A stretch of DNA of 13,549 bases from Spartobacteria bacterium. GTDB taxonomy: Bacteria > Verrucomicrobiota > Verrucomicrobiia > Chthoniobacterales > UBA10450. Of the stretch, positions 1 through 5,461 are shown in pieces (positions within the stretch are counted from its first letter, which is position 1; the number at the start of each line of letters is the position of its first letter). Under the pieces are notes generated by a model, which saw only the letters and a list, made by a program, of their open reading frames with translations, was not told where the DNA came from and ran no database searches. The translations under genes and the position numbers were made by a program. The DNA lies in assembly GCA_021324035.1 (NCBI GenBank), contig JAJPJU010000021.1, positions 1 to 13,549 on the forward strand. Direction: 5' to 3'.

Positions 1-214
1 GACTCAGGTGGCGGGCCACGCCATGGACGTGATGAAAATTCTGCCGCCGCTGATGATCGGCGAAAAAGAAGTCGACATGTTTGTGAATGCGTTGGACGAA
101 GTGCTCACCGAATGCCGCAAATTCCCAGGCCCAATGTGGGAACTCGGCAACAATTTCGTCCGCGCCGCTCTTGGCTCGCGGAAATCTGCCGAGCCCAGGC
201 CGGTTTCGGCTTAA
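1..214 (+). CDS. Class-III (ornithine/acetylornithine-type) aminotransferase, C-terminal fragment
   Basis: This is the last 70 or so codons of a gene that begins before the window; the frame is open from base 2 and stops with TAA at 212-214. The visible residues include the KILPPLMIGEKEVD stretch, followed by a helix (FVNALDEVL) and a short variable tail. That pattern is typical of the C-terminal small domain of fold-type I, class-III PLP aminotransferases, such as acetylornithine, ornithine or 4-aminobutyrate aminotransferases. The PLP lysine and cofactor-binding motifs lie outside the window, so the substrate cannot be told. The family call rests on this C-terminal signature only. Confidence 0.75.
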   Translation, partial: TQVAGHAMDVMKILPPLMIGEKEVDMFVNALDEVLTECRKFPGPMWELGNNFVRAALGSRKSAEPRPVSA

Positions 215-232
215 CTCGGTGTTGCCTGGCTA

Positions 233-246
233 TCTCGAGCTCGAGA
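233..246. repeat. 14-bp perfect palindrome in the spacer after the aminotransferase
   Basis: TCTCGAGCTCGAGA reads the same on both strands, and CTAT / ATAG continue the symmetry imperfectly outside it. A second, shorter palindrome (CTCGCGAG) follows within about 20 bases and leads into ATTTT. It lies 19 bases after the aminotransferase stop and about 95 bases before the next start. It could be a dyad operator or part of a weak transcription end; neither can be shown from sequence alone. Confidence 0.45.
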
Positions 247-341
247 AATAGTTGCGCTCGCGAGATTTTCCGATTGTCGATCTTTGCAACACATGAATCG
301 ACAAGCCATCAGGCGACCTGCAAACTTGGCGGCAGACGTTT

Positions 342-812
342 ATGTCACTCCAGCAATTATCTGATCTCGCGCAAATAATTGCCGCCGTCGGTGTCGTTGC
401 TTCGCTGCTCTTTGTCGGTTTGCAGATCAGGCACAACACGGCCGCGCTCCAGCGCAACGAACATAATTCCACCATGGCGCAGTGGACCGTGATCCGGCAG
501 GCGATCGCAACCAACCGCGACATTGCCGAACTGATGAGCACTGGCCTCCACGGCCAAAGCGCGTTGGATGCTGCCGATCAACTGCGGTTGGAGCAAATGC
601 TGCAAGAATATGCCTGGGCGTCTTTCCACATTTGGGACAGAACTCAACGCGGCGTTTTTCCAAAGGGAACTTTCGAAGCGACGGCCGGAGTGGCGTTGTA
701 CGATTTGCTTCGGACGCCGCGCGGAGGCGCGTGGTGGGCAAGCGCCAAGAACAAGGGCTTCATTCCGGCGTTCGTGACGGACGTCGATGCGGTGCTGACG
801 AACAGGCATTAA
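342..812 (+). CDS. Small single-helix membrane protein of unknown function (156 aa)
   Basis: The product has one hydrophobic helix near the N terminus (about residues 8-28, IIAAVGVVASLLFVGLQI) followed by a charged, mostly helical region and a Trp-rich end (WASFHIWD, GGAWWASAKNKGFIPAFVTDVD). The layout of one membrane anchor, an 'QIRHNTAAL'-type segment and a conserved C-terminal WW...F motif resembles a widespread family of uncharacterised bacterial proteins that I cannot name with confidence. The helix probably anchors the rest in the inner membrane. No catalytic residues are recognised. The ATG at 342 follows only a weak GGCGGCAG purine stretch. It stands alone, with spacers of 127 and 246 bases around it. 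Confidence 0.7.
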   Translation: MSLQQLSDLAQIIAAVGVVASLLFVGLQIRHNTAALQRNEHNSTMAQWTVIRQAIATNRDIAELMSTGLHGQSALDAADQLRLEQMLQEYAWASFHIWDRTQRGVFPKGTFEATAGVALYDLLRTPRGGAWWASAKNKGFIPAFVTDVDAVLTNRH

Positions 813-834
813 CACCTTGCTGCAGCGAGGTGTT
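811..834 (+). terminator. Strong hairpin overlapping the stop codon of the 156-aa gene, no T-tract
   Basis: AACACCTTGC and GCGAGGTGTT pair over 10 positions (one G-U) around a TGCA loop, giving an almost perfect 24-base palindrome. It begins inside the TAA stop (810-812). The following bases are AGAACATCC, with no run of T, so it is not a standard intrinsic terminator. It may protect the mRNA 3' end or assist Rho-dependent termination. The structure is seen; the role is inferred. Confidence 0.45.
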
Positions 835-1016
835 AGAACATCCCATTGACCGTCCGATAAATCGCTGATTGTCAGCTTGTTGCGACCGATAGAAATCGCG
901 TGCTGCCTGGCGGCTTCGCTGCGCGGAGCTGAACCGACCGTGCTTGGAGATCTCGTTCCTCCTTCAACAGATTTCCCGTTGTCGAGTGTCCGAGCGAGGC
1001 GTACGTTGAACCAACC

Positions 1017-1052
1017 AGATGAATGCGCTTCTGCGTTCATCTAGATGGAGGA
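1017..1052 (+). promoter_or_regulatory. Leader hairpin and Shine-Dalgarno site of tal
   Basis: Bases 1017-1027 pair with 1032-1042 (11 pairs, two of them G-U) around a CTTC tetraloop. Four bases later comes GGAGGA (1047-1052), a strong ribosome binding site 6 bases before the ATG at 1059. This decides the start: an in-frame ATG at 1023 lies inside the hairpin's 5' arm, has no binding site, and would only add 12 poorly fitting residues. The rest of the 813-1058 spacer shows no gene or convincing promoter. Confidence 0.6.
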
Positions 1053-1058
1053 CCTATT

Positions 1059-2045
1059 ATGAGCACTGCTGTCGCAGAACCGAAAACGAAGCTCAATCAG
1101 CTCGAGCAACTAAAGAAATTCACCAAGGTCGTCGCCGACACGGCGGATTTCGACACGATGAAGGAATTCAAGCCGGAGGACGCCACGACAAATCCGAGCC
1201 TGGTATATGCCGCAACCCAAAAGCAGCAATACGGACGATTGCTGGAAGAGGTCTTAAAAGACCGCAAGAATTCCGGGCTTAGCGGACACGCTCAGATTGA
1301 GGACATTTGCGATCATCTGCTAGTCCAGTTCGGCACCGATATTTTGCAAATTGTGCCGGGACGGGTTTCGACCGAGACCGACGCGCGGTTGTCTTACGAC
1401 GTAGAAGGTTCGATCAAAAAAGCGCGGCACCTGGTTGACCTTTACGCGAAAAAGAAGATCCCGCGCGAACGGGTCTTGATCAAAATTGCGTCGACTTGGG
1501 AGGGACTTCAGGCTGCCGAACAACTCCAGAAGGAGGGAATCTTCTGCAATCTGACTTTGATGTTTTCACTGGTGCAGGCTGTGCGCGCCGCGGAAGCGAA
1601 AGTGCAACTGATCTCGCCGTTTGTGGGCAGGATTTACGACTGGTACAAAGCGCACGAGAAGCGCGATTACACCGGACCGGAAGATCCCGGTGTCCAGTCA
1701 GTCACCGAAATTTACACTTACTACAAGCACTTCGGGATCAAGACCGAAGTAATGGGCGCGAGTTTCCGCAATACCGGACAAATTCGCGAACTGGCCGGCT
1801 GCGATTGTCTAACCATCAGTCCGGAATTGATGGAGGAGCTCTCGAAATCGAACGACCCGCTCGAGCGCAAACTCGATCCGAAAAACGCGAAGTCGGCGAA
1901 GGTCGAGAAACTGGAACTCGACGAGAAGAAGTTTAAATATTTGTTGAACGACAACGCGATGGCCTACGAAAAAACGGGCGAGGGGATCCGCAAATTCGCG
2001 GCCGACGTGTTGAAGCTGGAAAAACTCGTCGCCAGCAAGCTCTAA
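1059..2045 (+). CDS. tal: Transaldolase (TalB-type)
   Basis: Cytosolic enzyme of the non-oxidative pentose phosphate pathway. It moves a dihydroxyacetone unit between sedoheptulose 7-phosphate and glyceraldehyde 3-phosphate to give erythrose 4-phosphate and fructose 6-phosphate. The 328-residue product matches the long, TalB-like class in length. Visible motifs are VVADTADF (Asp27), DATTNPSLV (42-49), STETDAR (Glu106), RVLIKIASTWEG with the Schiff-base Lys142, NLTLMFSLVQA, ISPFVGRIYDW and MGASFRNTGQI. The spacing Asp27-Glu106-Lys142 equals that of Asp17-Glu96-Lys132 in E. coli TalB, so the full triad is present. The ATG at 1059 is chosen because GGAGGA lies 6 bases upstream. The C-terminal segment (270-295) is unusually rich in Lys/Glu/Asp. 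Confidence 0.96.
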   Translation: MSTAVAEPKTKLNQLEQLKKFTKVVADTADFDTMKEFKPEDATTNPSLVYAATQKQQYGRLLEEVLKDRKNSGLSGHAQIEDICDHLLVQFGTDILQIVPGRVSTETDARLSYDVEGSIKKARHLVDLYAKKKIPRERVLIKIASTWEGLQAAEQLQKEGIFCNLTLMFSLVQAVRAAEAKVQLISPFVGRIYDWYKAHEKRDYTGPEDPGVQSVTEIYTYYKHFGIKTEVMGASFRNTGQIRELAGCDCLTISPELMEELSKSNDPLERKLDPKNAKSAKVEKLELDEKKFKYLLNDNAMAYEKTGEGIRKFAADVLKLEKLVASKL

Positions 2046-2047
2046 AT

Positions 2048-2118
2048 ATCTCAGGAACGGAGGCAAGCAGGAAAAGGCAGCAAAACTAAAGTTTAGAATT
2101 CCTGCGTTCCTTAGAGAT
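2048..2118 (+). repeat. Nested inverted repeats filling the tal-trmL spacer
   Basis: Three complementary pairs are stacked inside one another: ATCTC+AGGAAC (2048-2058) with GTTCCT+GAGAT (2106-2118, two bases bulged); GCAGGAA (2067-2073) with TTCCTGC (2099-2105); and CTAAA / TTTAG around one G (2086-2096). Folded as RNA, these give one long interrupted stem that ends two bases before the trmL start at 2121. There is no T-tract. It could terminate or stabilise tal mRNA, or control access to the trmL start, which has only a weak GAG as binding site. Confidence 0.5.
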
Positions 2119-2120
2119 CT

Positions 2121-2588
2121 GTGTTTAATGTAGTTCTGGTCGAGCCGGAGATACCGCCGAATACCGGCAACGCCGGCCGCCTTTGCCTGGCGACGGGATC
2201 GACTTTGCACCTGGTGAAACCCCTGGGATTTTCACTGGACGATCGCCAGCTCAAACGGGCGGGTTTGGATTACTGGGAGGACGTCGATGTGAAAGTCTGG
2301 GATTCGTTGCCGGCGCTGCTGCAGGCAAAAAGCCCCCAAAGCCGCTGTTTTTTCGTTACTACCAAGTCAAAACAAGCCTGCTGGGACGTTCAATTCCGGC
2401 CCGGCGACTACTTCGTGTTCGGCCGGGAAACGAAGGGGCTGCCCGAATCGCTTCTCGCCGCCCACCCTGGGAGCTGTATTACCATCCCAATGCGGGGCAC
2501 TCGGAGCTTGAACTTGGCGACCGCCGTGGCGATTGTTCTTTTTGAAGCAGTTCGCCAGCAACGACCTGGCAAGGATGGTGTTGAATAA
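2121..2588 (+). CDS. trmL: tRNA (cytidine(34)-2'-O)-methyltransferase TrmL
   Basis: A minimal SPOUT-class methyltransferase (155 aa, against about 157 in E. coli). It transfers a methyl group from S-adenosylmethionine to the ribose 2'-OH of the wobble base of certain leucine tRNAs, and works as a dimer in the cytosol. Visible signatures are NVVLVEPEIPPNTGNAGRLC (3-22), the knot motifs VFGRETKGLP (99-108, Arg102 and Glu103), ITIPM (120-124) and RSLNLATAVAIVLFE (128-142), the SAM-binding trefoil loop. The start is GTG with only GAG 4 bases upstream, so translation may be weak or influenced by the upstream hairpin. Related SPOUT enzymes such as TrmJ or TrmH are longer; the short length and motif set favour TrmL. 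Confidence 0.93.
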   Translation: MFNVVLVEPEIPPNTGNAGRLCLATGSTLHLVKPLGFSLDDRQLKRAGLDYWEDVDVKVWDSLPALLQAKSPQSRCFFVTTKSKQACWDVQFRPGDYFVFGRETKGLPESLLAAHPGSCITIPMRGTRSLNLATAVAIVLFEAVRQQRPGKDGVE

Positions 2589-2615
2589 CTCAGAACCTAC
2601 AAAGTCTAAGAACCT
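2589..2615 (+). repeat. Two 10-base direct repeats after trmL
   Basis: CTCAGAACCT (2589-2598) and CTAAGAACCT (2606-2615) match at 9 of 10 positions, with a period of 17 bases. Related sequence occurs on both arms of the hairpin upstream of trmL (CTCAGGAACG at 2050-2059 and, reversed, CTAAGGAACG at 2105-2114). AGGAGG at 2617-2622 follows directly. The role is unknown. Confidence 0.35.
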
Positions 2616-2641
2616 CAGGAGGCTATAACTAACTTACCCAT

Positions 2642-3505
2642 ATGAAAATACTCTTAACAATAATGTGTTGTATCGGATTGGCGTCGCTCGCAGGCGCGGA
2701 TCAGAACAAGAAGAAGGGCGGAAACGCAGCAGGTCAGCAGCAGGCCACGGCGTCGCAGGGCAACAAGTTCAAGACCGGCACTGGCAAAAACTTCCAGCAA
2801 TCGAGCTCGGTCGGGAACCAGAACAAGTTCAAATCTCAGAACCAGTCGAATCTGAACAATTCGAACAAGTTCAACGCGAACAAGTTCAACGCGAATAAAT
2901 CCAACGCGAGTAAGTTCAAGCAGAACCAGTCAAGTCTGAACACTCAGGCGAGCAAGACGACGTTCAACAAGACCAAGAACGTCAACATCAACAAGAACGT
3001 TTCGGTCAACAAGAACTTCAAGGTCCAGAAGTTCAATCTTCAGAATAAACCGTTCGGGAAATATCAGGCTGTGAAGTTCAATCAGCACTTCAAGATCGCC
3101 GGAGCCCAGAACTGGAAGGGGTCAAAATACGTGGTGTTCAAGAATTACCACCCGCAGTGGCAGAATCAGTGGTGGTGGTCGCATCATTACAACCACATCA
3201 GCATCGTGTTCGGCGCGCCCTACTACTGGGATGCCGGCTATTGGTATCCGGCGTGGGGATATGATCCCGGCGCGAGTTACTATTTTGACGGCCCGATCTA
3301 CGCCTCGAATCCCGAGATGGATCCGGGTCAGGTGGTCGCGAACGTCCAGTCCGCATTGCAGCAACAGGGATTTTATCAGGGCGACATCGACGGAGTCCTT
3401 GGACCGCAAACCCGTGCCGCACTGGCTGAATATCAATCCGCCCAAGGTCTCGAACCGACCGGAGCGGTTGACGAGCCGACATTGGAAACGCTCGGAATGG
3501 CCTAA
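2642..3505 (+). CDS. Secreted Asn/Lys-rich protein with C-terminal peptidoglycan-binding domain
   Basis: The 287-residue product has four parts. Residues 1-19 form a signal peptide (MKILLTIMCCIGLASLAGA) with likely cleavage after SLAGA. Residues 20-155 are low complexity, dominated by Asn, Lys, Gln and Ser, with recurrent NKF units and a 5-residue tandem repeat (75-94). Residues 156-222 are rich in Trp and Tyr (QNQWWWSHHYNH, YYWDAGYWYPAWGYDPG). Residues 226-285 form a peptidoglycan-binding domain of the PG_binding_1 type (VQSALQQQGFYQGDIDGVLGPQTRAALAEYQ). It probably sits in the periplasm or at the cell wall and may bind polyanions or the sacculus through its basic region. No enzymatic domain is seen. 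AGGAGG lies 19 bases before the ATG, unusually far, and no closer in-frame start exists. A strong terminator follows. Confidence 0.85.
   Translation: MKILLTIMCCIGLASLAGADQNKKKGGNAAGQQQATASQGNKFKTGTGKNFQQSSSVGNQNKFKSQNQSNLNNSNKFNANKFNANKSNASKFKQNQSSLNTQASKTTFNKTKNVNINKNVSVNKNFKVQKFNLQNKPFGKYQAVKFNQHFKIAGAQNWKGSKYVVFKNYHPQWQNQWWWSHHYNHISIVFGAPYYWDAGYWYPAWGYDPGASYYFDGPIYASNPEMDPGQVVANVQSALQQQGFYQGDIDGVLGPQTRAALAEYQSAQGLEPTGAVDEPTLETLGMA
2864..2923 (+). repeat. 15-base tandem repeat coding NKFNA units
   Basis: Four consecutive 15-base units encode NKFNA, NKFNA, NKSNA and SKFKQ. The first two are nearly identical at base level; the last two have diverged. Further single NKF units at residues 41 and 61 suggest that the Asn/Lys region grew by slippage or unequal crossing-over. 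Confidence 0.75.
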
Positions 3506-3526
3506 CGAAAACTTAGTTTAGCTGTG

Positions 3527-3562
3527 AAATCGCCGCGGAGAAATTCGCGGCGATTTTTTTTT
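3527..3562 (+). terminator. Intrinsic terminator of the peptidoglycan-binding protein gene
   Basis: AAATCGCCGCG (3527-3537) pairs perfectly with CGCGGCGATTT (3546-3556) around an 8-base loop (GAGAAATT), and nine T follow the GC-rich core (3554-3562). It lies 21 bases after the stop at 3505. This is the clearest Rho-independent terminator in the window and separates the gene from lolD. Confidence 0.93.
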
Positions 3563-3567
3563 AGCAG

Positions 3568-3651
3568 ATGATCTTATTGAGAGATTCAAAGAAGAGAAAG
3601 AGTAAGCCGAAGGGGAAGACCGCTTGCACCAGGGCGAACTTGGCCGACTAA
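3568..3651 (+). CDS. Possible 27-residue basic peptide upstream of lolD
   Basis: An ATG six bases after the terminator's T-tract opens a frame ending in TAA, encoding a 27-residue peptide: MILLRDS, then a Lys/Arg-rich stretch (KKRKSKPKGK), then TACTRANLAD. The stop lies 7 bases before the lolD GTG, a spacing that would allow translational coupling, and lolD itself has no visible ribosome binding site. No binding site precedes this small frame either, so it would need a nearly leaderless transcript. I do not recognise the peptide; it may be chance. The proposal rests only on its composition and spacing. Confidence 0.25.
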   Translation: MILLRDSKKRKSKPKGKTACTRANLAD

Positions 3652-3658
3652 TTGTCCC

Positions 3659-4327
3659 GTGTCGCAGCCACCGCAGCTGATCGCCCGTGATTTGTGTCAA
3701 TCGTTCCGGATGGGTTCGCGCCGGATTGAAGTGTTGTGTGGCATTTCACTCGACGTCGCCCAGGGTGAAATCATTTTCATTTGTGGTGCATCCGGCGCCG
3801 GAAAAACCACATTGCTTTACACTCTCGCTGGTTTGGAGCGACCGGAGTCGGGGACGGTCGAATTCGAAGGCCGCAATTTATATACCGGGAGCTCCGGATC
3901 GCAGGCGCGGTTTCGAAACCGGAAGATGGGTTTTGTTTTTCAGGGATACTTTTTGTTGCCGGAATTGACCGCGCTGGAAAATGTTTCGCTCCCAGGAATG
4001 ATCGGGGGCAAACCGAGCAGCAGGGCGGCGGAAGAAAGTCTGTCTGCGGTCGGTTTGGCCGATCGGCTGCAACATTTGCCCGCGGAACTTTCCGGCGGGG
4101 AACAGCAACGGGTGGCGATTGCACGCGCTCTGGTCAACGATCCCGATATTATCTTTGCCGATGAGCCTACCGGCAATCTCGATTCGGCCACCGGTGAATC
4201 GATTGTGGAGCTGCTGATGAAACTCGCGCGCGAACGCAAGAAAAGTCTGCTCATTGTCACGCACGACACTAGCCTCGCCACCCGGGGCGATCGCGAACTT
4301 CATATTAAAGATGGGCGGCTGGATTAG
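3659..4327 (+). CDS. lolD: LolD/MacB-type ABC transporter ATP-binding protein
   Basis: A 222-residue single nucleotide-binding domain of the type that powers LolCDE lipoprotein release or MacB-like export. All ATPase motifs are intact: Walker A GASGAGKTT (43-51), Q-loop Gln95 in FVFQGYFLLPELTALENV, signature LSGGEQQ (144-150), Walker B DIIFADEP with Glu169, D-loop NLD (173-175) and switch His202 in VTHD. The 'LLPELTALENV' stretch and the 'DGRL' end are typical of LolD. No permease gene (lolC/lolE) is adjacent on either side, so the partner must be elsewhere and the exact substrate is open; FtsE- or MacB-like roles remain possible. The start is GTG at 3659, chosen because it places the domain start as in LolD; no clear ribosome binding site is seen. 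Confidence 0.82.
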   Translation: MSQPPQLIARDLCQSFRMGSRRIEVLCGISLDVAQGEIIFICGASGAGKTTLLYTLAGLERPESGTVEFEGRNLYTGSSGSQARFRNRKMGFVFQGYFLLPELTALENVSLPGMIGGKPSSRAAEESLSAVGLADRLQHLPAELSGGEQQRVAIARALVNDPDIIFADEPTGNLDSATGESIVELLMKLARERKKSLLIVTHDTSLATRGDRELHIKDGRLD

Positions 4328-4355
4328 AGGGCGCACTTTTTGTTGCTTGAATTGC

Positions 4356-4377
4356 TCTCCGAAACACGGAGATTTTT
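4356..4377 (+). terminator. Short hairpin with T-run directly before ilvE
   Basis: TCTCCG (4356-4361) pairs with CGGAGA (4367-4372) around AAACA, and TTTTT follows (4373-4377). It resembles a small intrinsic terminator for lolD, 28 bases after its stop. The ilvE ATG lies only 9 bases after the last T, and the 3' arm carries the most SD-like sequence nearby, so it may instead attenuate ilvE or hide its binding site. An outer CGCAC / GTGCG pair (4332-4336, 4379-4383) encloses it. Confidence 0.55.
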
Positions 4378-4386
4378 GGTGCGATT

Positions 4387-5367
4387 ATGAAAACCTCTAA
4401 TGCGGGCGGTGCAGTGATTGACCAACCAAAATCACGCGAGGCGGTAAAGCCCGCGGTCGACAAATCCACCGCGGCGAAACCCGCGGCCAAACAGTCGAAG
4501 ATTTACATCGACGGAAAGTTTTATTCGGAAGCGGACGCCAAAGTCTCCGTGTTCGATCACGGCCTGCTCTATGGCGATGGAATTTTTGAGGGCATTCGTT
4601 TTTACAATGGCCGGGTTTTTCGGCTGGAAGAACATCTGGAACGGCTTTGGGATTCTGCGCGGTCGATTTGCCTGCACATTCCGATGTCGCAGCGCGCCAT
4701 GACCGAGGCATTGCTGGAAACAATTCGGCAAAACAATCTTCGTGATGGTTATATTCGGTTGATCGTCACCCGCGGGGTCGGCAATCTCGGTTTGAATCCG
4801 GAGCAGTGTAAGACACCCAGCGTGATCATCATCACTGCGCAGATCGCGCTTTATCCGGAGGCGGTTTACAAAAACGGTTTGAGCATCGTTACCTGTGCGA
4901 CCCGGAGGACAAATCCGAGCGCGCTCAATCCCGCGGTTAAATCGCTCAATTATCTGAACAACATCATGGCGCGGATAGAAGCGAACCAGGCGAACGCCGA
5001 TGAAGGTCTGATGTTGAACGACGAAGGCAACGTGGCGGAATGCACGGCCGACAACGTTTTCATTATCAAGCGTGGACACATTTTCACACCGCCAATCACC
5101 GCCGGCGCCTTGCGCGGAATTACGCGAGCGGTTGTGTTCGAAATTGCTGCCGAAACCGGGATCAAAGTCACCGAGGCGGACATCACTCGTCACGAAATGT
5201 TTGTGGCCGACGAAGCGTTTTTAACCGGCACGGCGGCGGAGATTATTCCGCTGGTCAAAGCCGATGGGCGGCCGATTGGAACCGGCAAGCCCGGGCCGAT
5301 CACGACCCGAATGATTTCGCGCTTCCGGGAGATAACGCGAGAAACAGGGACGCCGATTTACACCTGA
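4387..5367 (+). CDS. ilvE: Branched-chain amino acid aminotransferase (class IV)
   Basis: PLP-dependent fold-type IV aminotransferase, probably transferring amino groups between glutamate and the 2-oxo acids of valine, leucine and isoleucine in the cytosol. Motifs: SVFDHGLLYGDGIFEGIR (54-71), RLEEHLERLWDSA (79-91), AVKSLNYLNNIMA with the PLP lysine Lys185, AECTADNVFI with Glu219 (34 residues on, as for Lys160/Glu194 in E. coli IlvE), TPPITAGALRGITR and FLTGTAAEIIPL. The D-amino-acid and aminodeoxychorismate lyase relatives share the fold; VKSLNYLNN and TGTAAEI favour the branched-chain enzyme, but substrate is not certain. The first 36 or so residues (Lys/Ala/Pro-rich, KPAVDKSTAAKPAAKQ) extend beyond the usual start near KIYIDGKF. 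No ATG occurs nearer the domain; a GTG at codon 10 is the only alternative. The binding site is weak (GGTG, 4378-4381). Confidence 0.88.
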   Translation: MKTSNAGGAVIDQPKSREAVKPAVDKSTAAKPAAKQSKIYIDGKFYSEADAKVSVFDHGLLYGDGIFEGIRFYNGRVFRLEEHLERLWDSARSICLHIPMSQRAMTEALLETIRQNNLRDGYIRLIVTRGVGNLGLNPEQCKTPSVIIITAQIALYPEAVYKNGLSIVTCATRRTNPSALNPAVKSLNYLNNIMARIEANQANADEGLMLNDEGNVAECTADNVFIIKRGHIFTPPITAGALRGITRAVVFEIAAETGIKVTEADITRHEMFVADEAFLTGTAAEIIPLVKADGRPIGTGKPGPITTRMISRFREITRETGTPIYT

Positions 5368-5419
5368 CCTTGATCGCCAAAAAACAGCATCGGCGCGAAA
5401 GGTGCTCGACAAACTTGGA

Positions 5420-5436
5420 GCTTGAATGTTTTAAGC
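5420..5436. promoter_or_regulatory. Small dyad upstream of mcsA
   Basis: GCTTGAA and TTTAAGC form a 7-base inverted repeat (one G-T mismatch) around TGT, 25 bases before the mcsA start and upstream of its AGGA binding site (5451-5454). It could be an operator or part of the promoter. No CtsR-type tandem heptad (GGTCAAA) and no CIRCE element is seen in the 5368-5461 spacer. Confidence 0.3.
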
Positions 5437-5461
5437 GTGGAGCAGGTCTAAGGAAGTAGAG

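Noticed and set aside
357..1040. Long minus-strand open frame of 227 codons across the 156-aa gene and the tal leader
   Set aside because: It overlaps the plus-strand membrane-protein gene, has Arg/His/Ala-rich composition typical of an antisense frame, and shows no recognisable domain.
1023..1058. Earlier start for tal at 1023
   Set aside because: It lies inside the leader hairpin with no ribosome binding site, whereas ATG 1059 has GGAGGA 6 bases upstream.
3518..3700. Minus-strand 60-codon frame over the terminator and the lolD start
   Set aside because: It spans a strong plus-strand terminator and the lolD start, and is Ser/Arg-rich with no family; judged an antisense artefact.
4432..5193. 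Minus-strand open frame of 253 codons inside ilvE
   Set aside because: It lies wholly antisense to a gene with clear aminotransferase motifs and has no recognisable family of its own.
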